This document shows positions 15,886 to 25,320 of a stretch of DNA of 64,000 bases, in pieces. Source of the stretch: UBA685 sp049889495 (GTDB lineage Bacteria > Pseudomonadota > Alphaproteobacteria > Puniceispirillales > Puniceispirillaceae); assembly GCA_049889495.1 (NCBI GenBank), contig JBMHDH010000016.1, positions 12,762 to 76,761 of the forward strand, written 5' to 3'. Positions within the stretch are counted from its first letter, which is position 1. Each line of letters starts with the position of its first letter. The translations under genes were made by a program, and so were the position numbers. Under the pieces are notes generated by a model. That model had not been told where the DNA came from, did not search any database, and saw only the letters and a program-made list of their open reading frames with translations.

Positions 15886-16751
15886 GATACCCGCCCATTA
15901 ATCAAATCTTGTGCTGTCAGATCCCCTGTTTCATAGGCTGTTTTGTGCTGATCAAAAGTGGCGCGATCAATGCGGGCAAAGCTGACCTTATCACCTGGTG
16001 ATAATAAAATCGGATCTGCCCGATGAACATCAAACATCGGAAACGGCACTTGTCCGATTAAATGCCAGCCGCCTGGGGAGGCGAGAGGATAGATGACACA
16101 TTGGCCAATGGCGATGCTAACCGCATTGGCTGGCACATGGGCACGAGGATTGGCACGCCGTGGCAAATTCAGGGCATCATCAAGCCCCGTCATATAGCCA
16201 AGGCCAGGCAAAAACCCCATCACAGCAACATGCAATTGGCTGTTTAAATGGCGTGAAATAACCTCGTCTCTTGGTAAGGATAAGGTGGCAGCAAGATCAT
16301 CAATATCGGGTCCCATCTCATCATCATAACAAATGGGCAAATGCCAATGGCGGCTAGCGGGTTTGTTTTGTGACATGCCTGCTGGTGACAAAGCTGTTTG
16401 ATTTGGTGATAAAGAAGTGGGCTGTGATAGGTAAGGCAGAATCTGCGTTTTGATGCTATCAGAGCTGGTAATAAGCGGATCAAAGGCAATCAGTAACCTT
16501 GTTAAGCTTGGTACAATTTCTGTGATGCCAGATAGGCTTGCGCTTCTGATGTGATCAGCAAGGGTGCGAATATCATCACTTGTAAAGCGGCTATCTTGGC
16601 TTCGGGGGAGCTGTTGTTTTGAAGAGGTCTTTTTAAGGGGTGAAAATCCTGTGAAATCAAGCATCACGGCGTGATCGCCAACCGCAAACCAAACAGGATG
16701 CTGCCAATAAGGCGCGTCTGTTTGTGGTAAGGGCAATGGGCGAGAGGTCAT
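15882..16751 (-). CDS. pxpB: 5-oxoprolinase subunit B (KipI/AHS1 family)
   Basis: A 289-residue AHS1/KipI protein, partner of PxpC in 5-oxoprolinase. The C-terminal half is well conserved: HLPICYDDEMGPDIDDLA, VAVMGFLPGLGYMTGLD, PRRANPRAHVPANAVSIA, SPGGWHLIGQ and a final PGDKVSFARI. The N-terminal half is less typical, with a low-complexity serine/glutamine-rich stretch (about residues 40-55 and 115-135) before the conserved part. The ATG at 16751 is chosen over a TTG at 16757; the AAGG about ten bases upstream supports either. Its promoter region faces pxpA, giving a divergent arrangement instead of the common single operon. Confidence 0.88.
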   Translation of the reverse strand: MTSRPLPLPQTDAPYWQHPVWFAVGDHAVMLDFTGFSPLKKTSSKQQLPRSQDSRFTSDDIRTLADHIRSASLSGITEIVPSLTRLLIAFDPLITSSDSIKTQILPYLSQPTSLSPNQTALSPAGMSQNKPASRHWHLPICYDDEMGPDIDDLAATLSLPRDEVISRHLNSQLHVAVMGFLPGLGYMTGLDDALNLPRRANPRAHVPANAVSIAIGQCVIYPLASPGGWHLIGQVPFPMFDVHRADPILLSPGDKVSFARIDRATFDQHKTAYETGDLTAQDLINGRVS

Positions 16752-16856
16752 AGGCAAAAAACCTTAATGTGAAAAAGTGCCAGCTTTTTTAAAATTACTG
16801 TGTATCATAGCGATAAGATACTGAAAAAAGATGACAAAAGCAAAAAAGCAGGCGTG

Positions 16857-17630
16857 ATGAAATTTAATTTAAATGCCGATATGGCTGAAGGCTATGGCCC
16901 ATGGAAAATGGGAGATGATGATGGTTTGTTATCGATCATCAAAACCGCCAATATCGCTTGTGGGTTTCACGCAGGTGATCATATGATCATGGCAGATGTG
17001 ATCACAAAGGCGCATGCCAAGGGCGTCAGCGTCGGGGCGCATCCTGGGTTTTTGGATCTGCATGGGTTCGGTAGACGCAAAATGCATCTTACTTTGACAG
17101 AGATTGAGCGGCTGATGGCCTATCAAATAGGGGCTATGGTTGGGATAGCTGCGCTTTGTGATGTGCCTGTTACCCATATGAAAGTGCATGGGGCGTTAAG
17201 CAATATGGCATGTGCAGATCCTGATATGGCACAGGCAATTGTGAAAGCCATAGCGGCGGTTGATCGCAATCTGATTTTATTGTCACCTGCATTATCGTGC
17301 CTATCACAAGCAGGGTATGAAGCAGGTCTGACTGTGGCAGAGGAAATCTTTGCTGATCGCACCTATATGCCAGATGGCCAATTAACACCGCGCTCTCGTG
17401 ATGATGCGATGATCGAAGATAAAGACAAAGCCTTGGCGCAATGCCTCTCTATTTTTGAAGATGGTAAGGTACAATGCGTTGACGGCACATGGCTTGCTAT
17501 GCCAGCGCATTCGATTTGTGTTCATGGTGATGGACCTATGGCCTTGCAATTGGCAAACCATATCCAACAAGGGATGGTTGCGGCAGGCTATCAGCCTGTC
17601 ACTTTACCAGAGATGATGGGCCAGAGGTGA
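16857..17630 (+). CDS. pxpA: 5-oxoprolinase subunit A (LamB/YcsF family)
   Basis: A 257-residue LamB/YcsF protein, the third subunit of 5-oxoprolinase. Hallmarks are NLNADMAEGYGPWKMGDD at the N-terminus, NIACGFHAGDHMIM, GVSVGAHPGFLDLHGFGRR, VKVHGALSNMAC-type sequence near residue 105, EEIFADRTYMPDGQLTPRSR and CVHGDGPMA. The ATG at 16857 gives the family's usual length of about 250; an upstream in-frame GTG at 16800 would add a lysine-rich 19-residue extension with no family support. It is transcribed away from pxpBC across about 105 bases and ends 5 bases from the convergent ABC-F gene. Confidence 0.92.
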   Translation: MKFNLNADMAEGYGPWKMGDDDGLLSIIKTANIACGFHAGDHMIMADVITKAHAKGVSVGAHPGFLDLHGFGRRKMHLTLTEIERLMAYQIGAMVGIAALCDVPVTHMKVHGALSNMACADPDMAQAIVKAIAAVDRNLILLSPALSCLSQAGYEAGLTVAEEIFADRTYMPDGQLTPRSRDDAMIEDKDKALAQCLSIFEDGKVQCVDGTWLAMPAHSICVHGDGPMALQLANHIQQGMVAAGYQPVTLPEMMGQR

Positions 17631-17634
17631 TAGA

Positions 17635-19500
17635 TTAGCCGTCAAGCTCTTCTGACAATATCAGCCACTCTTCTTCACAAACAGCAAGCCCCTCTATCGC
17701 ATCTGTTAATTGCTGGCTGATGGCGGCGATTTCTTTGCCATCATGGGTGCTGTAAAAATCAGCCTTTGCCATTTTTGTTTCAAGCGCGTCTTTGGCTTTG
17801 TTCAGCGCATCCATTTTCTTTTCCAAATCACCAAGTAATTTTTTGACGCGAACAGGGTTGCTTTTGCGCGGTTTGTCTTTGGTAATGTGTTTTTCGGATG
17901 TCTCTGATTTGGCTTTTTTCTGCTCTTGTTTGGCTTGGCGTGCAGACGTTAAGATGGCTTTTTTATAATCTGCCATATCCCCATCAAAGGGTGTGACTTT
18001 GCCATCTTTTACAAGCCATAACCGATCAGCGACCATTTCAACAAGATGGGTATCATGGCTTACCAAAATCACCGCGCCTTCATAATCATTTAACGCCAAG
18101 ACCAAGGCTTCACGGCTTTCAATGTCAAGATGGTTGGTTGGTTCATCTAAAATTAAAATATGCGGCGCATCAATGGTGGCAATCAACATCAATAGACGTG
18201 CTTTTTGACCACCTGATAAGGATTCCACAGGCATATCAACAATATCATTGTGAAAGCCTGCCCCGCCTAATCTTGTGCGCAATTCTTTTTCAGCGACAAG
18301 CGGTCTCAGACGGGCAATATGCTGATAGGCGCTTTCCCCTTCTACCAATTCATCTAGTTGATGCTGGGCGAAAAAGCCAACGCGGCATTTGCCAGATTGC
18401 ATCATCTCGCCCCCCATTAATGGCAGGCGATTTGCGATTAATTTGGACAAGGTGGATTTGCCTTCGCCATTGGCCCCCAAAAGCGCAATGCGATCATCGC
18501 TATCAAGACGCAAATTCAAGTGCGATAACACCGCTTTGCCATCATATCCCACCTGACCTTTATCAATTGTCACCAAGGGTGGGCGCAGGGCATCTGGCGT
18601 GGGGAAAGAAAAGCCAGCAACCGCATTTTCCGATAGGGCCGCGATTGGTTGTAATTTTTCCAATTGTTTCAAGCGTGATTGGGCTTGGCGTGCTTTTGAT
18701 GCTTTGGCGCGAAACCGATCCACAAAGCTTTGAATATGGGCGCGCTGGGCATCTTGTTTGCGCTTCATCGCTTGTTGTTGTTCTAATTTCGCGCGTCGTT
18801 CTGTATCAAAATGATCATAACTGCCAGCGTAATAGGCCAATTGTTTTTGGCTTAAATGCAAAATGCCTGTCACAGATCTGTTTAATAGCTCTTTATCATG
18901 AGAGATAATGAGGGCTGTGTTTTGATAGCGTGCCAAAAATTGTTCAAGCCAAAAAGCGCCTTCAAGATCAAGATAGTTGGTCGGTTCATCCAATAACAAC
19001 AAATCTGGTTGCGAGAATAACACCGCGCCAAGTGCCACGCGCATCCGCCAGCCGCCAGAAAATTCATGGCACGGGCGTTGCTGGGCCTCACGATCAAAGC
19101 CAAGCCCTGATAGGATTGCGGCGGCGCGCGCTTCGGCGGAATAAGCGTCAATATCCTCTAATCTTTGATAGATCGCGGCGATACGATCCCCATTATCAGC
19201 TGTTTCTGCTTCAGCCAATAAGGCGGCGCGTTCCTCATCAGCGGCCAAGACAGTCTCAATCAGGCTGTCATCACTTGCAGGGGCTTCTTGTTCCACACCG
19301 CCAATGCGGAAATGCGCTGGCACTTCGATACTGCCGCCATCGGTTTGCAGATCGCCCTTAATTAATTTGAATAAGGTTGTTTTACCAGTGCCATTGCGTC
19401 CAACAATGCCAACCTTATGGCCTGTCGGAATGCGTGCCGAAGCATTTTCAAATAAGGGTTTGCCATCAATGGCAAAATGAAGATGAGATATGGTCAACAT
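17635..19500 (-). CDS. ABC-F family ATPase (ribosome-associated, YheS/Uup type)
   Basis: A 621-residue soluble protein with two ABC domains and no membrane segment. Domain one has GRNGTGKTTL, the signature FSGGWRMRVALG and Walker B LLLLDEPTNYLD. Domain two has GANGEGKSTL, LSGGQKARLLM and LILDEPTNHLD. Between them is the charged P-site tRNA-interaction linker (about residues 230-300). The C-terminal 90 residues are lysine/glutamate-rich and look like a coiled coil. ABC-F proteins act on the ribosome E site to relieve stalled translation. Length and YheS-like start (MLTISHLHFAIDGKPLF) suggest the YheS branch, with Uup as the alternative. Confidence 0.9.
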   Translation of the reverse strand: MLTISHLHFAIDGKPLFENASARIPTGHKVGIVGRNGTGKTTLFKLIKGDLQTDGGSIEVPAHFRIGGVEQEAPASDDSLIETVLAADEERAALLAEAETADNGDRIAAIYQRLEDIDAYSAEARAAAILSGLGFDREAQQRPCHEFSGGWRMRVALGAVLFSQPDLLLLDEPTNYLDLEGAFWLEQFLARYQNTALIISHDKELLNRSVTGILHLSQKQLAYYAGSYDHFDTERRAKLEQQQAMKRKQDAQRAHIQSFVDRFRAKASKARQAQSRLKQLEKLQPIAALSENAVAGFSFPTPDALRPPLVTIDKGQVGYDGKAVLSHLNLRLDSDDRIALLGANGEGKSTLSKLIANRLPLMGGEMMQSGKCRVGFFAQHQLDELVEGESAYQHIARLRPLVAEKELRTRLGGAGFHNDIVDMPVESLSGGQKARLLMLIATIDAPHILILDEPTNHLDIESREALVLALNDYEGAVILVSHDTHLVEMVADRLWLVKDGKVTPFDGDMADYKKAILTSARQAKQEQKKAKSETSEKHITKDKPRKSNPVRVKKLLGDLEKKMDALNKAKDALETKMAKADFYSTHDGKEIAAISQQLTDAIEGLAVCEEEWLILSEELDG

Positions 19501-19644
19501 AGCGGGTCAACACATGACGTGAAATCACAGTCTTGTCAATTGATAGGATTGTCAAACTGATCGGTGATGCCTTGCTTATCCTGTTGCCATTTGGCTAATT
19601 TTCTAAAGTGGCAATTTCGGCCCATCCATGCTAGGCAAGGGCTT

Positions 19645-19872
19645 ATGACAAAAAACACCGTTGAAAATCGAGATGATGTGATGCATTTGCAAGAGCTGGT
19701 AAGCCATTTGCAAGATGACATTCAAAAATTGGGAGATGAGCTGTTCCAACAACAAAAGGATATGCAAGCCTTACTGCTTAAAATCGCCAAGCTGGAAGCA
19801 AAATTGCAAGCAGCGCACATGGATAGCGGTATCTTAAATCCCGCTGAAGATACCCCGCCGCCACATTATTAA
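19645..19872 (+). CDS. slyX: SlyX family protein
   Basis: A 75-residue protein that is mostly coiled coil (LQELVSHLQDDIQKLGDELF, then regular leucine/lysine heptads) and ends in DTPPPHY, the C-terminal signature of SlyX proteins. The molecular role of SlyX is unknown. The ATG at 19645 follows GCAAGGGCTT with good spacing; an upstream in-frame extension to 19564 lacks any family resemblance. The ACT-domain gene follows 53 bases later on the same strand. Confidence 0.85.
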   Translation: MTKNTVENRDDVMHLQELVSHLQDDIQKLGDELFQQQKDMQALLLKIAKLEAKLQAAHMDSGILNPAEDTPPPHY

Positions 19873-19925
19873 GAGGCTTGGTATATTTTGAAATTGGCTT
19901 TGGCAAAGGAACAGATCATAAAGCT

Positions 19926-20369
19926 ATGGCAGAGACAAAAACAACAGGCCCCACAAGCGGCGAAACCAATCTGAAAAACCTTCTGTCAGGCCTAACGGCA
20001 AAGAAAGATGACAGATTATTTGTGTTTGCATGCGTGCCTCACGACCAATGGGGTGAGATTGATGAGGCTGTAAAACAAGCCGCGCAAATGACCTTTATCG
20101 AGGCAGAGGGCATCAGCCTGATTATCCCGCAAGAGGTCGCAATGGCCCATCAGATTGAATCTGTTTATCCATCTCGCATGATCACCTTAACAATTCATTC
20201 CGCATTAGACGCTGTTGGGTTTTTGGCCCATATCACCACAGCATTGGCAAAAGAGGGAATTTCGGTCAATGCGGTCGCTGGCTATTTTCATGATCATCTA
20301 TTTGTGCCAGATGCGGCCGCAGATAAGGTGATGGCTGTTTTGGCAGATATTGCAAAAAGCCAAGGATGA
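19926..20369 (+). CDS. ACT-domain protein (tandem ACT, DUF2241-like)
   Basis: A 147-residue soluble protein with two ACT-like halves. The first (about 10-75) contains TNLKNLLSGLTAKKDDRLFV and a VFACV strand; the second (about 80-145) has MITLTIHSALDAVGFLAHIT and EGISVNAVAGYFHDHLFVP, typical of the DUF2241/ACT_3 plus ACT_7 family. ACT domains bind amino acids, so a small-molecule sensing role is likely, but no partner enzyme is attached. The ATG at 19926 is chosen; a TTG at 19878 would add 16 residues (VYFEIGFGKG...) that do not look like the family. Confidence 0.82.
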   Translation: MAETKTTGPTSGETNLKNLLSGLTAKKDDRLFVFACVPHDQWGEIDEAVKQAAQMTFIEAEGISLIIPQEVAMAHQIESVYPSRMITLTIHSALDAVGFLAHITTALAKEGISVNAVAGYFHDHLFVPDAAADKVMAVLADIAKSQG

Positions 20370-20483
20370 GTGTTTTTTAAGTGATAAGATGATAAGCCAT
20401 AGACGAACGCGTTCAGACAGGTAATAATCGCGGCGCATAAAGACAGAATTAGGTGCCAGTAAGACTGTGAAAGATGAGAGATA

Positions 20484-22091
20484 ATGGGCAAGGGGCAAGA
20501 GGATAGGCTGTTATTTGAAGGCAAAGCCATTACCAAATATTTTGGGGCCTTCACAGCCAATGACCAAGTAGATTTTCAGATAAAAGCTGGGGAAATCCAC
20601 GCGCTTCTTGGTGAAAATGGCGCTGGTAAATCCACGTTTGTGAAAATGATCTATGGTGTCCTTCAGCCAGATGACGGCCAGTTTTTTTTCGAAGGCAAAG
20701 CCATCAGCCTGTCAGGACCACAAGCCGCGCGCCAAATGGGCATTGGCATGGTGTTTCAGCATTTTTCCCAATTTGATGCTTTGACGGTCGCAGAAAATAT
20801 CCAGCTTGCCATGCCAAAGGGCGAGACACTAGACAGTCTTTCGATGCGTATTGAAACGCTGTCTAAATCGTATGGCATTCCTATTTCCGCAGATAAGTTG
20901 GTTGCTGATTTATCAGTCGGCGAGCAACAGCGCGTTGAAATTTTGCGATGCCTTTTACAAAGCCCCAAATTGCTGATTATGGATGAGCCAACCTCTGTTT
21001 TGACGCCGCAAGAAACAGACCAGCTATTTGCTGTGATCCGACAATTGGCAGATGAGGGCTGTGCGATCTTATTTATTTCTCACAAGCTTGATGAAATTAA
21101 AACATTATGTGATCGTGCCACAATTTTACGCGGCGGCAAGATGATCGGCACCATTGACAGCAAAAAAATCTCCAAAAAAGAGATTGCAGAAATGATGGTT
21201 GGGACATCTGTATCAGATGTTGCGCGCCAAACAGGTACCATTAGCGGTGAGGTGATCTGTGAGGTGCATAAGTTAAATAGGCCAGCTGATGGGCCATTTG
21301 ATGTGGCGTTACATGATATTGATTTCACGCTTCAGGCTGGACAAATTCTGGGTATTGCAGGCATTTCTGGCAATGGCCAAGATGAATTAATGGGCGCATT
21401 AACAGGAGAATGGCGCAACCCTGATCTTTGTGAGCGGTTGGAAATAGATGGCATAGATGTGCGTCATCTCTCGCCAGAAGGTCGCCGCCAAGCTGGGGCA
21501 GGCTTTATTCCAGAAGATCGCAATGGCCATGCGGCTGCGCTGTCAATGACATTGTCAGATAACACATTGATGACAAATCATGGTAAGGCCAGATTTGCCA
21601 ATAAAGGTTTTGTGAATCACCAAGCACTGCGTGATGCCACAGCCCATATCCGCCAAGAATTTGATGTGCGCAGTGCAGGGGATGATCCGCTTGCGGGCTC
21701 TTTATCTGGCGGCAACTTACAAAAATTTGTTGTTGGGCGCGAAATTATAAAAACCCCAAAAGTGTTATTTGTCAGCCAACCCACATGGGGGGTTGATATT
21801 GGGGCCGCACAATTAATTCGTAAAGCTCTGCTTGAACTTGCCAAGCAAGGTTCCGCGATTTTGCTGATCTCGCAAGATTTAGAAGAATTATTTGCCATCT
21901 CTAGCCATATGGCAGTGCTTCATCATGGCAGATTGTCAAAAACAGAAGCTGTCGAAGAGATGAGCGCGCAAAAAGTGGGTTTGTTAATGGGCGGCACGGA
22001 TGACAGCACGGGGGCCCCGCATAATAAGGCATCGCATAATCATGAGGGGCCTATGAATGCGGGCCATGATCATAAGGAGCAGGCATCATGA
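20484..22091 (+). CDS. BMP-type ABC importer, duplicated ATP-binding subunit
   Basis: A 535-residue ATPase with two fused ABC domains, as in nucleoside (YufO/NupA-type) and sugar importers. Domain one is complete: GENGAGKSTF, the FQHFSQ Q-loop, LSVGEQQRVEIL and LLIMDEPTSVLTP. Domain two has the expected degenerate sites, GISGNGQDELMG for Walker A and VLFVSQPTWGVD for Walker B, with an intact LSGGNLQKFVVGRE. After the domain the protein ends in a histidine-rich tail of about 30 residues (PHNKASHNHEG, AGHDHKEQ), which is unusual. The stop overlaps the first permease start (ATGA). GAGAG before the ATG serves as ribosome site. Confidence 0.9.
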   Translation: MGKGQEDRLLFEGKAITKYFGAFTANDQVDFQIKAGEIHALLGENGAGKSTFVKMIYGVLQPDDGQFFFEGKAISLSGPQAARQMGIGMVFQHFSQFDALTVAENIQLAMPKGETLDSLSMRIETLSKSYGIPISADKLVADLSVGEQQRVEILRCLLQSPKLLIMDEPTSVLTPQETDQLFAVIRQLADEGCAILFISHKLDEIKTLCDRATILRGGKMIGTIDSKKISKKEIAEMMVGTSVSDVARQTGTISGEVICEVHKLNRPADGPFDVALHDIDFTLQAGQILGIAGISGNGQDELMGALTGEWRNPDLCERLEIDGIDVRHLSPEGRRQAGAGFIPEDRNGHAAALSMTLSDNTLMTNHGKARFANKGFVNHQALRDATAHIRQEFDVRSAGDDPLAGSLSGGNLQKFVVGREIIKTPKVLFVSQPTWGVDIGAAQLIRKALLELAKQGSAILLISQDLEELFAISSHMAVLHHGRLSKTEAVEEMSAQKVGLLMGGTDDSTGAPHNKASHNHEGPMNAGHDHKEQAS

Positions 22092-23170
22092 TCTATCTTG
22101 AAAAACGTGCCACAGTGCCTGCATGGTTGCGCTATGCCACACCATTTTTGGCCATTGGTATCACGGTTATCATTGGCGGCCTCATCTTTGCTTTGCTGGG
22201 ATATGATGCGGCAAAAGCGTTATCTGTGTTTTTCTTATCGCCGATCTCGCGGCCAGATCAAATCGCAGATTTGTTCGTGAAAGCCTGTCCGTTAATCATC
22301 ATTGGAACAGGTCTTGTGTTTTGTTACCGCGCCAATATTTGGAATATTGGTGCCGAAGGCCAGCTGGTGCTTGGCGCGTTGGGCGCTGGTTGGGTGGCCT
22401 TATCCTTTCCCGATGCGACAAGCTATGGCCTGCTGATTCTTATGGCATTTGCGGCTATGGCGGCTGGCGCATTGTGGGCGCTTGTGCCTGCGATTTTAAA
22501 GGTGCGCTTTTCCACCAATGAGATTTTAACATCCCTGATGCTGACCTATGTGGCTAGTTTGTTAATTGATTGGCTGGTGCGGGGGCCATGGCGTGACCCC
22601 ATGTCTTTTGGTTTTCCACTAACCCCGCTTTATCCTGATGCTGGTTTGGTGCCGCCCATTATTTTGCCTGAAATCGGCAGGCTAGGCCAACTTCATTGGG
22701 GTGTGCCATTTGCGCTTTTGATTGCTGTGCTTGGCGGTGTGTTGTTAAAGCGCACCTTAGCAGGCTATCAGGTTCGCTTGATGGGGGAGGCCCCGCGTGC
22801 CGCGCAATTTGCAGGCTTTCGTCCTGGGCGCGTGACATTGGCAGTAATGGCGGCCTCTGGCGCGCTTGCAGGATTGGCAGGCGCGATTGAAGTATCAGCG
22901 AATATTGGCCAGTTACAGCCCAATATCTCTTTTGGGTATGGCTTTACAGCGATCATTGTTGCCTTTCTGGCGCGTCTGAATCCGATGGCTGTGATTGCCG
23001 CTGGTCTTGTTGTGGCGTTGGCAGAACTTGGGGGTGATTCTGCACAGATTGCCCTTGGTATCCCAAAAGTTGTCACAGGGTTGTTTAAAGGTTTGCTGTT
23101 ATTCATGCTTTTGGCTGGTGAGACTTGGACTCATTACCGAATTGGTTTTAAGACACGCAAAACTGCTTAA
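22088..23170 (+). CDS. BMP-type ABC importer, permease subunit 1
   Basis: A 360-residue inner-membrane permease of the YufP/BPD_transp_2 type with about ten hydrophobic helices. Characteristic stretches are FCYRANIWNIGAEGQLVLGA, FSTNEILTSLMLTYVASLL and the cytoplasmic ATPase-contact loop around LMGEAPRAAQFAGF. It starts inside the stop of the ATPase gene, so translation is coupled. A 72-base gap separates it from the second permease. Together with the other three genes this is a complete importer; the family transports nucleosides or related purines, and the exact ligand is unknown. Confidence 0.9.
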   Translation: MIYLEKRATVPAWLRYATPFLAIGITVIIGGLIFALLGYDAAKALSVFFLSPISRPDQIADLFVKACPLIIIGTGLVFCYRANIWNIGAEGQLVLGALGAGWVALSFPDATSYGLLILMAFAAMAAGALWALVPAILKVRFSTNEILTSLMLTYVASLLIDWLVRGPWRDPMSFGFPLTPLYPDAGLVPPIILPEIGRLGQLHWGVPFALLIAVLGGVLLKRTLAGYQVRLMGEAPRAAQFAGFRPGRVTLAVMAASGALAGLAGAIEVSANIGQLQPNISFGYGFTAIIVAFLARLNPMAVIAAGLVVALAELGGDSAQIALGIPKVVTGLFKGLLLFMLLAGETWTHYRIGFKTRKTA

Positions 23171-23242
23171 ATTTCAGGCAAAATGATTATCAGATGTGTA
23201 AAAGCACTTTCGCAGATGGCAAAAATAGGATAGACCCTTGCC

Positions 23243-24151
23243 ATGTATGAAGAGCTGTTGCTGACGATCTTATTGACATCTGTGCCGTTAATTTTGGCGG
23301 CAACTGGCGAGCTTGTGGCCGAAAAAAGTGGTGTGCTCAATCTAGGTGTTGAAGGCATGATGCTGATGGGCGCTGTTGCGGCCTTTGGTGGCGCAATTTT
23401 ATCAGGCTCTGTTTTCATTGGTATTTTAGCAGGTGCGTTTGGCGGCATGATGACCGCCGCCATTTTTGGTGTGTTCGCGCTTGGGCTTGCAACCAATCAG
23501 GTGGCAACAGGTCTGGCATTGACGATTTTTGGCACGGGTCTTTCTGGTCTTATCGGCGCGCCTTTGGTGGGCAAAGCGATTGATGGCCTGCCATCTCTTC
23601 ATGTGCCATTCTTGGCTGATTTGCCGCTGATTGGCCCTGTTTTTCAGCTTGATTTCCTCGCTTATTTTTCTGTTTTGATTGTCGCAATGGTCGCCTATTT
23701 GTTGAAACATACAAGAACGGGTTTGATTTTGCGTGCCACAGGCACCAATCATGACAGCGCGCATGCGCTTGGCTATTCTGTGTTACAGGTGCGTTGGCTT
23801 GCGGTATTATTTGGTGGCATGATGGCAGGTTTGGCAGGGGCCTATTTGCCCTTGGTGTTAACGCCGCATTGGGCCGAAGGGATGACAGCAGGGCGCGGCT
23901 GGATTGCGCTTGCGCTTGTTGTGTTTGCATCTTGGCAACCTTGGCGCGTTGTCATTGGTGCGATTCTATTTGGCGGTATCACGATCATGCAATTGGCAGG
24001 TCAAGCGCGTGGATGGACCATCCAGCCACAGTTTTTATCGATGCTGCCTTATCTGGCAACCATCGTTGTTCTGGTCAGTATTTCCCGCGGTGGAGGTGTG
24101 GCGCACAAAGCCCCAGCCCATCTAGGGCGATTATTTTTCCCATCTCGTTAA
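23243..24151 (+). CDS. BMP-type ABC importer, permease subunit 2
   Basis: A 302-residue YufQ-type permease with about eight hydrophobic helices. Family marks are LAATGELVAEKSGVLNLGVE, GMMLMGAVAAF, LGLATNQVATGLALTIFGTG and a late RATGTNHDSAHALGYSV contact loop for the ATPase. It is third in the operon, 25 bases before the binding-protein gene. The pairing of a longer YufP-type and a shorter YufQ-type permease is standard for this importer class. Confidence 0.9.
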   Translation: MYEELLLTILLTSVPLILAATGELVAEKSGVLNLGVEGMMLMGAVAAFGGAILSGSVFIGILAGAFGGMMTAAIFGVFALGLATNQVATGLALTIFGTGLSGLIGAPLVGKAIDGLPSLHVPFLADLPLIGPVFQLDFLAYFSVLIVAMVAYLLKHTRTGLILRATGTNHDSAHALGYSVLQVRWLAVLFGGMMAGLAGAYLPLVLTPHWAEGMTAGRGWIALALVVFASWQPWRVVIGAILFGGITIMQLAGQARGWTIQPQFLSMLPYLATIVVLVSISRGGGVAHKAPAHLGRLFFPSR

Positions 24152-24176
24152 TTCAAAAGCAAAGAGGAGTGTTTTT

Positions 24177-25286
24177 ATGAAATCAATCTCGTTCGGTAAA
24201 TGGCTGAGCACAGGCTTAATTGCCGCCGCTACAGCTCTTGGTATGTCTGCTGGTGCTGCTGCAGATGGCATGAAGGTTGGCTTTGTCTATCTTACAAACC
24301 CAGGTGACCATGGTTGGACCTATGCGCATGAAATGGGCCGTCAAGCCGTTGAAGCGCGTTTTGGTGACAAGGTCGAGACAACCTATGTAGAAAATGTGGC
24401 TGAAGGCCCAGATGCTGCGCGTGTTATTCGTGAACTTGCCAAGCAAGGCAATGACATGATTTTCACAACATCATTTGGCTATATGGACCCTACTTTGAAA
24501 GTGTCTAAAGAATTTCCAAATGTGAAATTTGACCACATCACTGGCTATAAGCGTTCCCCAAATATGGCAACAGGTAACATCCGCTTTTACGAAGGTCGTT
24601 ACGTTCAGGGTGTTGTTGCTGGGATGATGACAAAGTCAAATAAGATTGGTTATCTTGGCGCCTTCCCAATTCCAGAAGTGATCCAAGGCATTAACGCTTT
24701 TGCGCAAGGTCTTCGTTCTGTGAATAAAGATGCTGAAATCTCAATCGTTTGGGTCAATAGCTGGTATGATCCTGTGAAGGAATCAGATGCTGCAAAAGTC
24801 TTGATTGCGGAAGGTGCTGATATTTTGGCACAGCATACAGACAGCCCAGCCATGTTGCAGACAGCTGAAAAAGCTGGTGTTCTTGGTTTTGGTCAGTCAT
24901 CAGACATGCATGAATTTGCACCAAATGCACAGCTATTTGCTTCTGTGAATAACTGGGGTCCTTACTATATCAGCCAGATTGAAAAGGCGATGGACGGCTC
25001 TTGGTCAACAGGCGAAGGTCCTAATCACTGGGCAGGTAACACATGGAAAGGCATTGGTGATGATTACCTTGTCTTGACAGATTTCAAAAACATGCCAGCT
25101 GATGTGGCTGCTGCTGCACAAGCCGCACGTGATGGTATTGCTGATGGCTCTTTGGTGATCTTTAAAGGTCCGATGAAAGACAATAAAGGCAATGTGATCC
25201 TAAAAGATGGTGAAGCGCTAGATGATGGCGGTCTATGGGCCATGAATTACTATGTAGATGGCGTTTTGGGCAACATCCCGAACTAA
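24177..25286 (+). CDS. BMP-family periplasmic substrate-binding protein
   Basis: A 369-residue binding protein. Residues 1 to about 30 are a Sec signal (basic start, hydrophobic core, small residues ending AGAAA-DG). There is no lipobox cysteine, so it should be a soluble periplasmic protein, unlike many BMP lipoproteins. The mature part begins MKVGFVYLTNPGDHGWTYAH, the BMP start, and contains IRELAKQGNDMIFTTSFGYM and GADILAQHTDSPAM. Tryptophan- and aromatic-rich segments (NNWGPYYISQ, NHWAGNTWKG) could stack on a purine-like ring. GAGGAG lies at good distance from the ATG. A strong terminator follows, so this is the operon end. Its codon use looks more uniform than its neighbours, fitting high expression. 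Confidence 0.9.
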   Translation: MKSISFGKWLSTGLIAAATALGMSAGAAADGMKVGFVYLTNPGDHGWTYAHEMGRQAVEARFGDKVETTYVENVAEGPDAARVIRELAKQGNDMIFTTSFGYMDPTLKVSKEFPNVKFDHITGYKRSPNMATGNIRFYEGRYVQGVVAGMMTKSNKIGYLGAFPIPEVIQGINAFAQGLRSVNKDAEISIVWVNSWYDPVKESDAAKVLIAEGADILAQHTDSPAMLQTAEKAGVLGFGQSSDMHEFAPNAQLFASVNNWGPYYISQIEKAMDGSWSTGEGPNHWAGNTWKGIGDDYLVLTDFKNMPADVAAAAQAARDGIADGSLVIFKGPMKDNKGNVILKDGEALDDGGLWAMNYYVDGVLGNIPN

Positions 25287-25320
25287 ATCTTTTCTATCAC
25301 CGTGATAGATTGAAATCAGA

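Noticed and set aside
20484..22091. The degenerate second nucleotide-binding domain as a defect
   Set aside because: Loss of the Walker A lysine and Walker B acid in the second half is normal for BMP-type fused ATPases.
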